DNA of 64,000 bases from an uncultured Lachnospiraceae bacterium. GTDB taxonomy: Bacteria; Bacillota; Clostridia; Lachnospirales; Lachnospiraceae. Made by a program: the position numbers and the translations under genes. Location: contig CANPTH010000006.1 in the NCBI GenBank assembly GCA_947576945.1, positions 1 through 64,000 on the forward strand, read 5' to 3'. Positions 44,152-53,032 of this stretch are shown here, piece after piece (position 1 is the stretch's first letter; each line of letters starts with the position of its first letter). A model generated the notes under the pieces. The model saw only the letters and a program-made list of their open reading frames with translations, did not search any database and was not told the DNA's origin.

Positions 44152-44186
44152 GAATCCTCATTTAATACTAAGTGAGGATTCTTTTT
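44152..44186 (+). terminator. Rho-independent terminator
   Basis: GAATCCTCA (44152-44160) pairs with TGAGGATTC (44173-44181), followed by TTTTT. Confidence 0.85.
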
Positions 44187-44261
44187 AGAATCGCAGACAG
44201 TATATTAATTTGCAGATTATCGGCTCGCAGCTTTCAGACAACTTTCGGGAGTTCTACGGCT

Positions 44262-44290
44262 TTGACTTTTCCTGAAAAAAACGCTATACT
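44262..44290 (+). promoter_or_regulatory. sigma-A promoter of the chemoreceptor gene
   Basis: TTGACT (44262-44267), a 17-nt spacer and TATACT (44285-44290), 40 nt before the start codon. Confidence 0.75.
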
Positions 44291-44330
44291 TAAAGGCGGC
44301 TTAAAAATTACATACCGGAGGGATTTTACG

Positions 44331-46307
44331 ATGAAAATCAAAGCGAAACTGATCATTTGTTTTTCTGCGATCTGCATCGGATGCGTGTTGATCGCAATGT
44401 TATGTGTTCTGGTAAGGACACGTAATCGGTTCGATGAGCTGAATGATATGAAGGCTAAGATGACGGCCAGATATTATGCATCTGCGATCCAGACATGGCT
44501 CGCCGAGAAGACTGCGATTGTTGATTCCGCAGTGGTGTACATGGAATCTCTGGATACGGTCAACGAAGACGCAGTGGTGGATTACCTGGAGGGACTGCTG
44601 CGTGCGAATGAGGGAACAACGGATGTGTTTGCGGCGTTTACGGACGGAACTTTTATGGATGGTGGCAGGCTCGAACTGGGAGAAGACTGGGACTATACCG
44701 GTTATCCGTGGTATACGGAAGCGCTGGCGGCTGATGGAAAGGTTTATTGTGAACCGTATAACGACGGCGGCATGGTGATGCCGGTCTCCAGAAAATTTAC
44801 CTGTAAGAACGGTTCTACGGGCGTGATCGGTATGAGCCTGCAGCTGCAGACCATGTTTGACATGGTCAATGAGATCGCGGCCAGCGCGGACGGAAGTTAC
44901 GTGATCATGACAGATAACAGCGGCAATATTCTGATGCATGAGAACAGTGAGTATATGCCGTCTCAGGATAAGATCAGCTCAGTATTGGAGGTTTTGGGCG
45001 GGGCGTATGTTGCTTCCATGGAGGATCCGTCGCTCCCGATCAAAGACTATGACGGTGTGATGAGGTACCTGACAGCATTTCCCAGCAGTGTGGGAAGTAT
45101 TACCATTGCCACGCCGGTCGCGGTATATAACGAGGCGCTCAACAGGGTGATGCTGGCATTTGTCATCACGATGCTGATCGCTGCGGTGGTAGCGGCGGCG
45201 ATCGTGGCGGTGTTCAGCAACAGCATCACCAGGCCGATCATTGCGATGCAGCAGGAGATCGTAGAATTGCGGGAGCTGAAGCTGCAGATGAAGGAAAGCA
45301 CATCGGGCGGACATGTGCGGCAGGACGAAATGGGTGTTATGGACAGGGCGATCCAGGAACTGCGCGGTCGTCTGAATCAGATCGTACAGCAGATGGTCCG
45401 GGCATCCGATACCTTAAAAGAACAGTTTGATACGGTACGTGTATCGATGGAAAATTCGGTATCCGATAATCATTCCGTGAAAGATACGGTCAGCCAGATC
45501 GTGATTGCGATCGATGATGTGGCACAGCAGACTCAGCAGGCAAATGAGAATTTTGCCGAGTTTTCGGATGAACTGTCCAATGTGGCAGGGCGTATGGAGG
45601 AAATGAATGAAGTAGCGGCAGCGGCAGTCAGCCAGTGCTATGACGGGATGGAGACTGTGGAACTGCTTTCCAGGAAGATCGACCAGAGCCGCGTACTGCA
45701 GGATGCTACTTATGCGACAGCCAGCAGCCTTTCTCAGAAGTCCCTTTCTATTGACGGGATCAGCAAGACAATCAGTGAGATTGCCAGCCAGACATCGCTG
45801 CTTGCTTTGAATGCGGCTATCGAAGCGGCCAGAGCCGGCGAGATGGGAAGAGGATTTGCAGTGGTAGCCGGCGAGATCGGCGGACTCGCAGCGCAGACTG
45901 CATCGGCCACCGGAGATATCAATCATATTATTTCGGAGATTCAGGCGGAGATTAAGAATGTCAGCACGCAGATCGGAAAGATTCAGGATACGACGACAGA
46001 CTGTATGAGTACAATGTCTGATACGCAGGGGGTATTCCAGAGAATCAGCGACAATATCTCCGGAATGGGCAATGATATCAATGAACTGGAGAATGCGGTG
46101 GAGAAGCTTAATCGAAACAAGGACGACATTGTAGATAAGTTCTCTAATATTTCAAGTGAGACACAGGAACTGACGGCGGCCAGCCAGGAAGTGAACGAGC
46201 GGGTGGAGAGCCAGAGTTCGGAAATGGATCGGATCAATGTGTCCATGAGTGAGCTGCATGAGGTGGTGGAACGCCTGAATGGTATTATTGAAGAATTCCA
46301 CGTATAA
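44331..46307 (+). CDS. Methyl-accepting chemotaxis protein with dCache-type sensor
   Basis: This 658-residue receptor has a first membrane helix at about 5-28, an extracellular Cache-type sensor (about 35-275) with [22 protein letters not shown], a second helix [23 protein letters not shown] (about 275-300), a HAMP-like linker, and a signalling domain with the hairpin tip [22 protein letters not shown]. It binds CheW/CheA and steers flagellar motors. ATG 44331 follows GGAGGG. The ligand may be an amino acid or organic acid, as for many Cache sensors. Confidence 0.92.
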   Translation: MKIKAKLIICFSAICIGCVLIAMLCVLVRTRNRFDELNDMKAKMTARYYASAIQTWLAEKTAIVDSAVVYMESLDTVNEDAVVDYLEGLLRANEGTTDVFAAFTDGTFMDGGRLELGEDWDYTGYPWYTEALAADGKVYCEPYNDGGMVMPVSRKFTCKNGSTGVIGMSLQLQTMFDMVNEIAASADGSYVIMTDNSGNILMHENSEYMPSQDKISSVLEVLGGAYVASMEDPSLPIKDYDGVMRYLTAFPSSVGSITIATPVAVYNEALNRVMLAFVITMLIAAVVAAAIVAVFSNSITRPIIAMQQEIVELRELKLQMKESTSGGHVRQDEMGVMDRAIQELRGRLNQIVQQMVRASDTLKEQFDTVRVSMENSVSDNHSVKDTVSQIVIAIDDVAQQTQQANENFAEFSDELSNVAGRMEEMNEVAAAAVSQCYDGMETVELLSRKIDQSRVLQDATYATASSLSQKSLSIDGISKTISEIASQTSLLALNAAIEAARAGEMGRGFAVVAGEIGGLAAQTASATGDINHIISEIQAEIKNVSTQIGKIQDTTTDCMSTMSDTQGVFQRISDNISGMGNDINELENAVEKLNRNKDDIVDKFSNISSETQELTAASQEVNERVESQSSEMDRINVSMSELHEVVERLNGIIEEFHV

Positions 46308-46412
46308 TTTATTATATGTAATATTATGTATCAGGAAACTTTATTTGTGGGCGGATATATGCAGCCGGTTTTGTTATGTTGAACAGGAAACAGGCTGATT
46401 GACCGGAAAGGT

Positions 46413-47312
46413 ATGGTTTGGAGGATGGGAGACAGGAAGGAGAATCTTCCCGGGAAAATCCGGGATGTGCTGATGCCGTTTGCGGTATATTATGCGGTAT
46501 ATATGGCGGCTTTCTTTCTCCTGTCCTGCGGCCTGCGGATCATGGCAGGAATCTCCGGAAACGGTGTATGGGCAGATGATGCAGCGACAGCAGCGGCAGT
46601 TGTCAGGAAGCTGATTGAGGAGCAGGGAGAAACTGTGACTGGAATAGTCAACGGAATCAGTATGCTGACCGGGGCGGCTTTTCTGATGCCCATGCTTCGT
46701 GCAGAACTGCAGATGCGAAAAAGCGGCGGGCAAAAGGAACTGTATGGGCGGTTCGCAGCGGCTGTACTGTCAATGACAGTGGCGCTGGCGGCCGCCTCTT
46801 CCATTGGACTCAATATTCTATTGTCATTGACCGGATTGGTACAGAGTTCGGCCGGCTATCAGAGGGCAGCGCAGAATCAGTACGGTGTGATGTTTGGGAT
46901 AGGATTGTTTCTGTATACGGTGATATCACCGCTGGCGGAGGAGGTGGTCTTCCGGGGGGTGATCTATAACCGGATGCGCAGGTATTTTTGCGGAAGCTGC
47001 AGGATGCCGGTGAGTGCGGCGATTGTTGTTTCCGGTCTGTTGTTTGGTATGTATCACGGGAATCTGGTGCAGGGGATTTACGGTTGCTGTATGGGGATGC
47101 TGATGGCCTGGCTGTATGAGCATACCCATGATTTCCGGATTCCCTGCCTTTTTCATGGAGCGGCGAACTGTGTGGTGTATCTGACAGCCCAGAACGCAGC
47201 GCTGCAGGAGAAGCTCTATACGGCGCCATGGTGCGCCTTACTGCTGGCGGCAGCTGCGGGCCTGCTGTTCCTGCTGAAAATTTTGTCCTGCGGAGTTTTG
47301 ACAGACAATTAA
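46413..47312 (+). CDS. CPBP-family intramembrane metalloprotease
   Basis: This 299-residue membrane protein has six to eight helices and the Abi/CPBP motifs: EEVVFRGVIYNRMR near residue 175, FGMYHGNLVQGIYG, and FHGAANCVVYL. Eukaryotic relatives process CAAX proteins; bacterial ones are linked to bacteriocin self-immunity or protein maturation. The start is uncertain: ATG 46413 has a poor ribosome site, and the ATG at 46425 follows GGAGG too closely. Confidence 0.83.
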   Translation: MVWRMGDRKENLPGKIRDVLMPFAVYYAVYMAAFFLLSCGLRIMAGISGNGVWADDAATAAAVVRKLIEEQGETVTGIVNGISMLTGAAFLMPMLRAELQMRKSGGQKELYGRFAAAVLSMTVALAAASSIGLNILLSLTGLVQSSAGYQRAAQNQYGVMFGIGLFLYTVISPLAEEVVFRGVIYNRMRRYFCGSCRMPVSAAIVVSGLLFGMYHGNLVQGIYGCCMGMLMAWLYEHTHDFRIPCLFHGAANCVVYLTAQNAALQEKLYTAPWCALLLAAAAGLLFLLKILSCGVLTDN

Positions 47313-47329
47313 GAACGGAGAAATACAGG

Positions 47330-48745
47330 ATGAAAGCAATGAGTTATGAAGAGAAATACAGGATGATGACGGAAACACCGGTCAGTCGTCTGATCTCAAG
47401 ACTGGCGGCGCCAACGATCATCAGCATGTTGATTACCTCGATCTATAATATGGCGGATACTTTTTTCGTCAGCCAGTTAAGCACAAGCGCTTCCGGCGCC
47501 GTGGGAGTCAATTTTTCGCTGATGGCCATGATTCAGGCGATTGGCTTTACGCTGGGTATGGGAAGTGGAAACTATATCTCCAGAATGCTGGGGGCAAAGG
47601 AACAGGAAAAGGCGCAGAGAGCGTGTTCTACGGCGGTATATACCGCCCTTACTTTCGGGCTTTTGCTGGCTGTTCTGGGAATCTGCAATATTGACAGGCT
47701 GGTCCGGATCCTGGGCGCGACGGAGACGATCGCCCCGTACGCGAAAGATTATGGGAAGTACATACTGATCGCGGCGCCCTACATGACTGTGTCTTTTGTG
47801 TTCAATAACCATCTTCGCTCCCAGGGAAATGCTGCGCTTTCCATGATCGGCATCACTACGGGCGGTGTACTGAATGTGATTCTCGATCCGATCCTGATTT
47901 TCGGGTTTGACATGGGGATTTCAGGCGCGGCCATCGCCACGATCTTCAGCCAGTTTGTGAGCTTTATCATTTTGCTGACGCTGGTGATCCGTGCGGGCAA
48001 TGTACTGAAGCCGCTGCCGAAATATTTTACTTTCCGGGGATGGGTATACGGAGAGATCCTTTCTGCCGGGATGCCGACGCTCGGAAGACAGGGGCTGGCA
48101 AGCGTGGCTTCTGTGCTGCTGAATGTGGCGGCATCCGGGTTCGGAGACGCGGCGGTGGCGGCCATGTCTATTGTGACGAGGATCATGATGTTTATCAATT
48201 CGGCGCTGATCGGTTTTGGCCAGGGCTTCCAGCCGGTGTGCGGATTTAATTTCGGGGCGAAGCGATATGACAGGGTGCTGGAGTCTTACTTTTTCTGCCG
48301 CCGTGTGGCGCTTGCCTTCCTGTTGGTGATGGGCGTCGTTATGTTTGCCGTTTCCACGCCGATCATGCGTATGTTCAGAAAAGAGGATGCGGAAGTGATC
48401 CGCATCGGCGCGCTGGCGTTGAAAATGCAATGCTGTCTGCTCCCTTTTCAGTCATATGTGATCATCGGAAACATGCTCACCCAGTCGATCGGTTACAGCT
48501 TCCGGGCGACGCTTACCGCGGTCAGCAAGCAGGGATTGTTTTTCATCCCGGCGATCCTGGTTTTGCCCAGGATCTTCGGGGTGACGGGACTTCAGCTGGC
48601 GCAGCCTGTGGCGGACGGCCTTACGTTTCTGCTCACGCAGGTCATTGTGGTGATGGTAGTCAAGGAGCTGCGGGAGATGAATGCGAAGGAGGAGCAGACA
48701 GCTGACGCTCCCTTTTCTGCACCCGGCATTTCAGATAGAGAATAG
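47330..48745 (+). CDS. MATE-family efflux transporter
   Basis: This 471-residue protein has twelve predicted helices in two homologous halves, beginning TPVSRLISRLAAPTIISMLITSIYNMADTFFVSQL, with GLGMGSGNYISRMLGAK-type and GFGQGFQPVCGFNFGAKRYDR segments typical of DinF/NorM-like sodium- or proton-coupled exporters. ATG 47330 lies behind CGGAG. Its last 86 bp overlap the 3' end of the convergent MFS gene. Confidence 0.9.
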   Translation: MKAMSYEEKYRMMTETPVSRLISRLAAPTIISMLITSIYNMADTFFVSQLSTSASGAVGVNFSLMAMIQAIGFTLGMGSGNYISRMLGAKEQEKAQRACSTAVYTALTFGLLLAVLGICNIDRLVRILGATETIAPYAKDYGKYILIAAPYMTVSFVFNNHLRSQGNAALSMIGITTGGVLNVILDPILIFGFDMGISGAAIATIFSQFVSFIILLTLVIRAGNVLKPLPKYFTFRGWVYGEILSAGMPTLGRQGLASVASVLLNVAASGFGDAAVAAMSIVTRIMMFINSALIGFGQGFQPVCGFNFGAKRYDRVLESYFFCRRVALAFLLVMGVVMFAVSTPIMRMFRKEDAEVIRIGALALKMQCCLLPFQSYVIIGNMLTQSIGYSFRATLTAVSKQGLFFIPAILVLPRIFGVTGLQLAQPVADGLTFLLTQVIVVMVVKELREMNAKEEQTADAPFSAPGISDRE

Positions 48746-50165
48746 TGAGCAGGAGGAATCCTGCGCCGAGGGCATTGGTAAACTGCTGGGCGTAAAGCTG
48801 CCGCCCGGGCAGTGTGATCAGAACCTTCTGCAGAAAATCAAGCAGGCATCCGGATACAAAGGAGACCAGAAAGCCGTATACGCCTGAGAGCGCCAGTAAG
48901 ATGGAAAGCTGGATGTCTCTTTTTGTCTCGTTCAGGAGTTCAAGCTGCACGCCGAACAGGCCGATTCCGGCAAAACTCCATCCCAGCGCGGAAGAGACCG
49001 TTCCAAGGATCACCATCGGGTAGGCGTTGGAGGGAACTGCCAGGGCAAAAAAGATAAAGTACAGCAGGATTCCCAGCAGGGAATATTTGTAGAGGAACGC
49101 CATGCCGTGTTTATCGCCCAGCTTTCCCATCAGCGGTGTGATGGCGATGCGCAGCATATTGCACAGGAAACCGACGACCATGATAAAGGTAAAGGGCATT
49201 CCCAGTTCTTCCAGCTGATAGCTGCTGTTAAAGGGAGTCGCGCAGTAAAAGGAGGTCTGCCAGAGCAGCGTGAGCACAAAGGCCATCCTGAAATCTGCGG
49301 TTCCAAAAGCGTCTCGCATTTCTGCGAAAAGGTTCCCATGGTGTACAGCGTTCTTCTTCGAGTATTTATAGCGCAGCTTTCCGTGAATTTCCTTACCATC
49401 GGCATTGATTTCGCCCAGACGGGGTTCTTTCATACAGCTGAATGCCCAGGCATTTAAGAGCACCAGAAGCAGGATCATACTGCCGTTTAAAGTGAATCCC
49501 ATATTCTGCCGTTCTCCGGCGGCAGCATCCATGACAATGCCGGACACCAGCATCATCGTGACGGTGACGAAAACACAGACCGCGTCTTTTCTGGAAAAAT
49601 AGTTTCCCCGCAGCCGTGCAGGCACCAGGGAAGCAATCCAGTCCTGGGTGGCGGGGGTTCCGATCTGCGCGCATATCTGGGCAATAAAATACCCTGTGAT
49701 CACCAGCAGCTGTCGGGAAGCGTCTTGAATCGGCAGCAGCGGGATAAAGAAAATAAATGCCAGATACAGCTTCTGCATCGTCATCAGGCAGACGAACAGC
49801 TTCCTCTTTTTCAGATGATTGACCATCTGCATGGTAAAGAGCTGAAAAAGGGCGGCCAGACTGGCAACGGAAGTCAGCACGCCCGCCTGCGCATCAGAAA
49901 AGCCCACGGAGAGCATGAGAGAGACGAGGAAGGCGCCGCCCGCCAGCTGGACAATGGTCTGTGCGGCTGCGTCGCCTACGATATAACGTCTGCGGCTTTT
50001 TTCATAATCCGCCTCGCTTTCCGGCAGCGCCATAAAGAAGATTCTTCGAAAACGTCCTAAAAACCAGTGCATATCAAGCATCAGTCTTTCCATAAGAATA
50101 CCTTGGAAATCATTCCTTACCTTTCCCAGAGACACATGATCGTATAAAGTCTCTTCTGGCTTCAT
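48660..50165 (-). CDS. Major facilitator superfamily transporter
   Basis: This 501-residue protein has about twelve hydrophobic helices. Typical MFS features include the region after helix 2 (NHLKKRKLFVCL), PARLRGNYFSRKDAV after helix 4-5, and MGKLGDKHGMAFLYKY between halves. The substrate is unknown. The annotated start has no good ribosome site and sits next to a TATTAT that may be a -10 box; an in-frame ATG 24 codons in (MERLMLDMHWF) behind CAAGG is an alternative. It is convergent with the MATE gene and overlaps it. Confidence 0.82.
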   Translation of the reverse strand: MKPEETLYDHVSLGKVRNDFQGILMERLMLDMHWFLGRFRRIFFMALPESEADYEKSRRRYIVGDAAAQTIVQLAGGAFLVSLMLSVGFSDAQAGVLTSVASLAALFQLFTMQMVNHLKKRKLFVCLMTMQKLYLAFIFFIPLLPIQDASRQLLVITGYFIAQICAQIGTPATQDWIASLVPARLRGNYFSRKDAVCVFVTVTMMLVSGIVMDAAAGERQNMGFTLNGSMILLLVLLNAWAFSCMKEPRLGEINADGKEIHGKLRYKYSKKNAVHHGNLFAEMRDAFGTADFRMAFVLTLLWQTSFYCATPFNSSYQLEELGMPFTFIMVVGFLCNMLRIAITPLMGKLGDKHGMAFLYKYSLLGILLYFIFFALAVPSNAYPMVILGTVSSALGWSFAGIGLFGVQLELLNETKRDIQLSILLALSGVYGFLVSFVSGCLLDFLQKVLITLPGRQLYAQQFTNALGAGFLLLTILYLKCRVQKRERQLSAPPSHSSPAAP

Positions 50166-50341
50166 GCTATAATAGAATCCCGGAATTAGGAATGTATTTT
50201 TTTATGCAAATACATGTGTTTTATTGCTCTTATGCTTCGTTGCTCTTCTGACTGACCTTGCTTATCCTTCTGCCGGCGGAGCGGCTTCACTTTTGATTTG
50301 CAGGATGCCCTTTTGAAGTTGTTTTCACGGCTGTCTTGTGC

Positions 50342-50356
50342 TATAGTAAACGACAT
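50342..50356 (+). repeat. Dispersed motif TATAGTAAACGACAT
   Basis: One base different from the identical pair at 16770-16784 and 52979-52993; located upstream of the alpha-glucuronidase gene. Confidence 0.55.
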
Positions 50357-50449
50357 AACAATCATAATATTTTATGAGAGAAAAACGTGAAACAGTGCAT
50401 CAGAATGGATTCCGTCAAACCGGGAAAAGCAGAAGACACGGAGGCTGGT

Positions 50450-52483
50450 ATGGAAAAATGGACACAGGGCTGGCTTGCTTACAGGCCCGTAAAAGAGGCC
50501 GGGAACGCACAGCTGGCAGGAAGCATGAAACTAACGGGATTCGACCGGGAACATCCGATCGTACAAAATGCCGTTTCGGAGTTTTGCAGGGGAATAAAGG
50601 GGATGCTGGGCATCTCCACAGTGTTGGCGTGTTCCGGGGAACCGGGAAAAGGGGTGTCGGTGGAGCGCAGGCAGGAAATTCCGGCAGAAGGGTATCATAT
50701 ACAGGAGACAGGCGGGGTTGTGAACCTGTATGCTTCTGACGAGGCGGGGATACTGTACGGTATCTTTCATATTTTACGGCTGATCGCCATGGAAGAAGCG
50801 CTTGCCGGAATCGATGCTGCCTGCAGGCCGGACAACCCGCTCAGGATGTACGATCATTGGGATAATCTGGACGGCAGCATTGAGAGAGGGTATTCCGGGA
50901 ATTCTTTTTTCTTTCAGGACAATAAGATCCTTGTGAACGAACGCACAAGGGATTACTGCCGTCTGGCGGCCAGCGTGGGGATTAACGGGGTGGTCATCAA
51001 CAATGTGAATGTGAAGGAGGCTGCCACCTGGCTGATTACGGAGCGGTATCTGGGGCAGCTTGGGAAGATGGCGGAGCTTTTTGCAGGGTACGGGATACGG
51101 TTGTTCTTAAGCCTGAATTTTGCGGCTCCCATAGAGCTGGGCGGCCCGGACAGTGCGGATCCTTTTGACGGGAAGGTGACAGACTGGTGGCGGCAGAAGA
51201 TTGCACAGGTCTACGAGGCGGTTCCGGAGCTTGGCGGTTTTCTGGTGAAGGCGGATTCGGAAGGAAGGCCGGGACCTTTTACCTATGGCCGGACGCAGGC
51301 GGACGGGGCGAATATGCTGGCGGATCTGGTCAGGCCTTATGGCGGGATCATTCTCTGGCGTTGTTTCGTCTATAATTGTACGCAGGACTGGCGGGATACG
51401 AAGACGGACCGCGCCCGCGCGGCCTATGATAATTTCATCGGCACGGACGGAGATTACCGCGACAATGTGATCCTGCAGATCAAGAACGGCCCCATGGATT
51501 TTCAGATCAGAGAACCGGTGTCGCCGCTGTTCGGGGCGCTTCAGAAGACGAACCAGATGCTGGAGGTGCAGATCGCGCAGGAATATACCGGGCACCAGAT
51601 CGATGTGTGTTATCTGGTTCCCATGTTTAAGGAGGCGCTGGATTTCAATACCTGTGCCGGGTGCCCGTCACGGAACACGTGCACCGGGGATGCTGCCTGC
51701 TGTGATAAGAGAAGCACGGTGGCGGATGTGGTCAGCGGGCGGACGATGCACAACCGGAATGCGGGCCTGTGTGCGGTGTGCAATACCGGTAGCGACGAGA
51801 ACTGGACGGGAAATGACCTGGCGGGGGCGAATTTCTACGGCTTCGGACGGCTGGCCTATGATACCGGGCTGACGGCGGCGGAAATTGCGGAGGAATGGAT
51901 CAGGCTGGCGCTTTCCAATGACAGGGAGGTGGTGGATACCGTCAGAAGGATCCTTCTGACGTCCAGAGAAACCTACGAGAAATATACCAGTCCGCTGGGA
52001 ATCGGCTGGATGGTAACGCCCATGCTGCATTACGGGCCCAGTGTGGACGGTTATGAGTATTCCAGATGGGGCACCTACCACCGGGCGGACTGGCAGGGAA
52101 TCGGGGTGGACCGGACGAAGCAGGGGACAGGGTATGCGCAGCAGTATGCGAATCCCAACGCCTCCTTGTATGACTGTGCGGAAACCTGCCCGGAAGAGCT
52201 GCTATTGTTCTTTCATCACCTGCCTTATCAGTACCGGCTTCGGTCGGGGAAGACGATTATTCAGCACATATACGACAGCCATTTTGAAGGTGTGGAGGAA
52301 GTGGAGGAGATGATCGCCTGTTGGAAAAAGCTGGCCGGCAAGGTGGAGGAGCGTACTTTTGAGAATGTGTCGGAGCGTTTTGCCCGCCAGCTGGAAAATG
52401 CCAGAGAGTGGCGGGATCAGGTGAATACCTGTTTTTACAGGAAATGCGGGATACCGGATGAGAAAGGGCGTCAGATATATTAA
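50450..52483 (+). CDS. aguA: Alpha-glucuronidase (GH67)
   Basis: This 677-residue cytoplasmic enzyme removes 4-O-methyl-glucuronic acid from the non-reducing end of aldouronic acids derived from glucuronoxylan. Candidate catalytic residues are Glu271 (KADSEGRPGP), Asp350 (GPMDFQ) and Glu378 (IAQEYTG); the spacings 79 and 28 equal those of Geobacillus AguA (285, 364, 392). ATG 50450 follows GGAGG with 5 nt spacing; an upstream GTG (50387) lacks one. A Cys-rich segment at residues 402-418 appears inserted relative to the Geobacillus enzyme. No xylan transporter is nearby. Confidence 0.92.
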   Translation: MEKWTQGWLAYRPVKEAGNAQLAGSMKLTGFDREHPIVQNAVSEFCRGIKGMLGISTVLACSGEPGKGVSVERRQEIPAEGYHIQETGGVVNLYASDEAGILYGIFHILRLIAMEEALAGIDAACRPDNPLRMYDHWDNLDGSIERGYSGNSFFFQDNKILVNERTRDYCRLAASVGINGVVINNVNVKEAATWLITERYLGQLGKMAELFAGYGIRLFLSLNFAAPIELGGPDSADPFDGKVTDWWRQKIAQVYEAVPELGGFLVKADSEGRPGPFTYGRTQADGANMLADLVRPYGGIILWRCFVYNCTQDWRDTKTDRARAAYDNFIGTDGDYRDNVILQIKNGPMDFQIREPVSPLFGALQKTNQMLEVQIAQEYTGHQIDVCYLVPMFKEALDFNTCAGCPSRNTCTGDAACCDKRSTVADVVSGRTMHNRNAGLCAVCNTGSDENWTGNDLAGANFYGFGRLAYDTGLTAAEIAEEWIRLALSNDREVVDTVRRILLTSRETYEKYTSPLGIGWMVTPMLHYGPSVDGYEYSRWGTYHRADWQGIGVDRTKQGTGYAQQYANPNASLYDCAETCPEELLLFFHHLPYQYRLRSGKTIIQHIYDSHFEGVEEVEEMIACWKKLAGKVEERTFENVSERFARQLENAREWRDQVNTCFYRKCGIPDEKGRQIY

Positions 52484-52568
52484 GGCGAAGCTGCCGGAAA
52501 GGCGACCTGCCTGTGGGCAGAACAGGGGGAAACCCGTTAAGACAGAGAGAGGAGACGTGGTCATAAGG

Positions 52569-52943
52569 ATGGATTTATCGAATTATTTCAAGAGCATCAT
52601 CGATCAGGATCAATGTTCCGTGGTGATCTGCAGCCTGGAGCATGAGATCATCTATATGAATCCGGCGGCAGTGGAGCGGTATGGAAAGCGGGGTGGTGCG
52701 GGGATTGTGGGGCAGAGTATTTTTGACTGCCACAACAGGCAGTCGGGGGAACTGATCCGGAGGGTGGTGGACTGGTTTCTGGAGAGTGTGGAGCATAACA
52801 GGATCTATACCTTTCGTAACGAGAAGGAGAACAAGGACGTGTATATGATCGCTCTTCGTGACGGGACGGGGACGCTGATCGGGTATTATGAGAAGCATGA
52901 ATACCGGGATGTGGAGACAGGGAAGATGTATCAGTTTGATTGA
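52569..52943 (+). CDS. Small PAS-domain protein
   Basis: A 124-residue single-domain protein with a PAS pattern: SIIDQDQCSVVICSLEHEIIYMNPAA (N-terminal strands), a helical middle GQSIFDCHNRQSGELIRRVVDWF, and C-terminal strands VYMIALRDGTGTLIGYYEKHEY. No output domain is present. It follows aguA after 85 nt and may be co-transcribed. The start could also be GTG 52557, closer to GAGGAG. Single PAS proteins may bind a small ligand or haem; the function is unknown. Confidence 0.7.
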   Translation: MDLSNYFKSIIDQDQCSVVICSLEHEIIYMNPAAVERYGKRGGAGIVGQSIFDCHNRQSGELIRRVVDWFLESVEHNRIYTFRNEKENKDVYMIALRDGTGTLIGYYEKHEYRDVETGKMYQFD

Positions 52944-52978
52944 ATGAAGCTTTTGCAGCATCGAAAGTGAAATTTGGA

Positions 52979-52993
52979 ATGTCGTTAACTATA
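52979..52993 (-). repeat. 15-bp dispersed motif TATAGTTAACGACAT
   Basis: Identical on the minus strand to 16770-16784; lies between the PAS gene and the AAA/PD-(D/E)XK gene. Confidence 0.6.
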
Positions 52994-53032
52994 GAAGGAA
53001 CATAGAAATGCAGTAGGAAAGGGGATGGCAGG

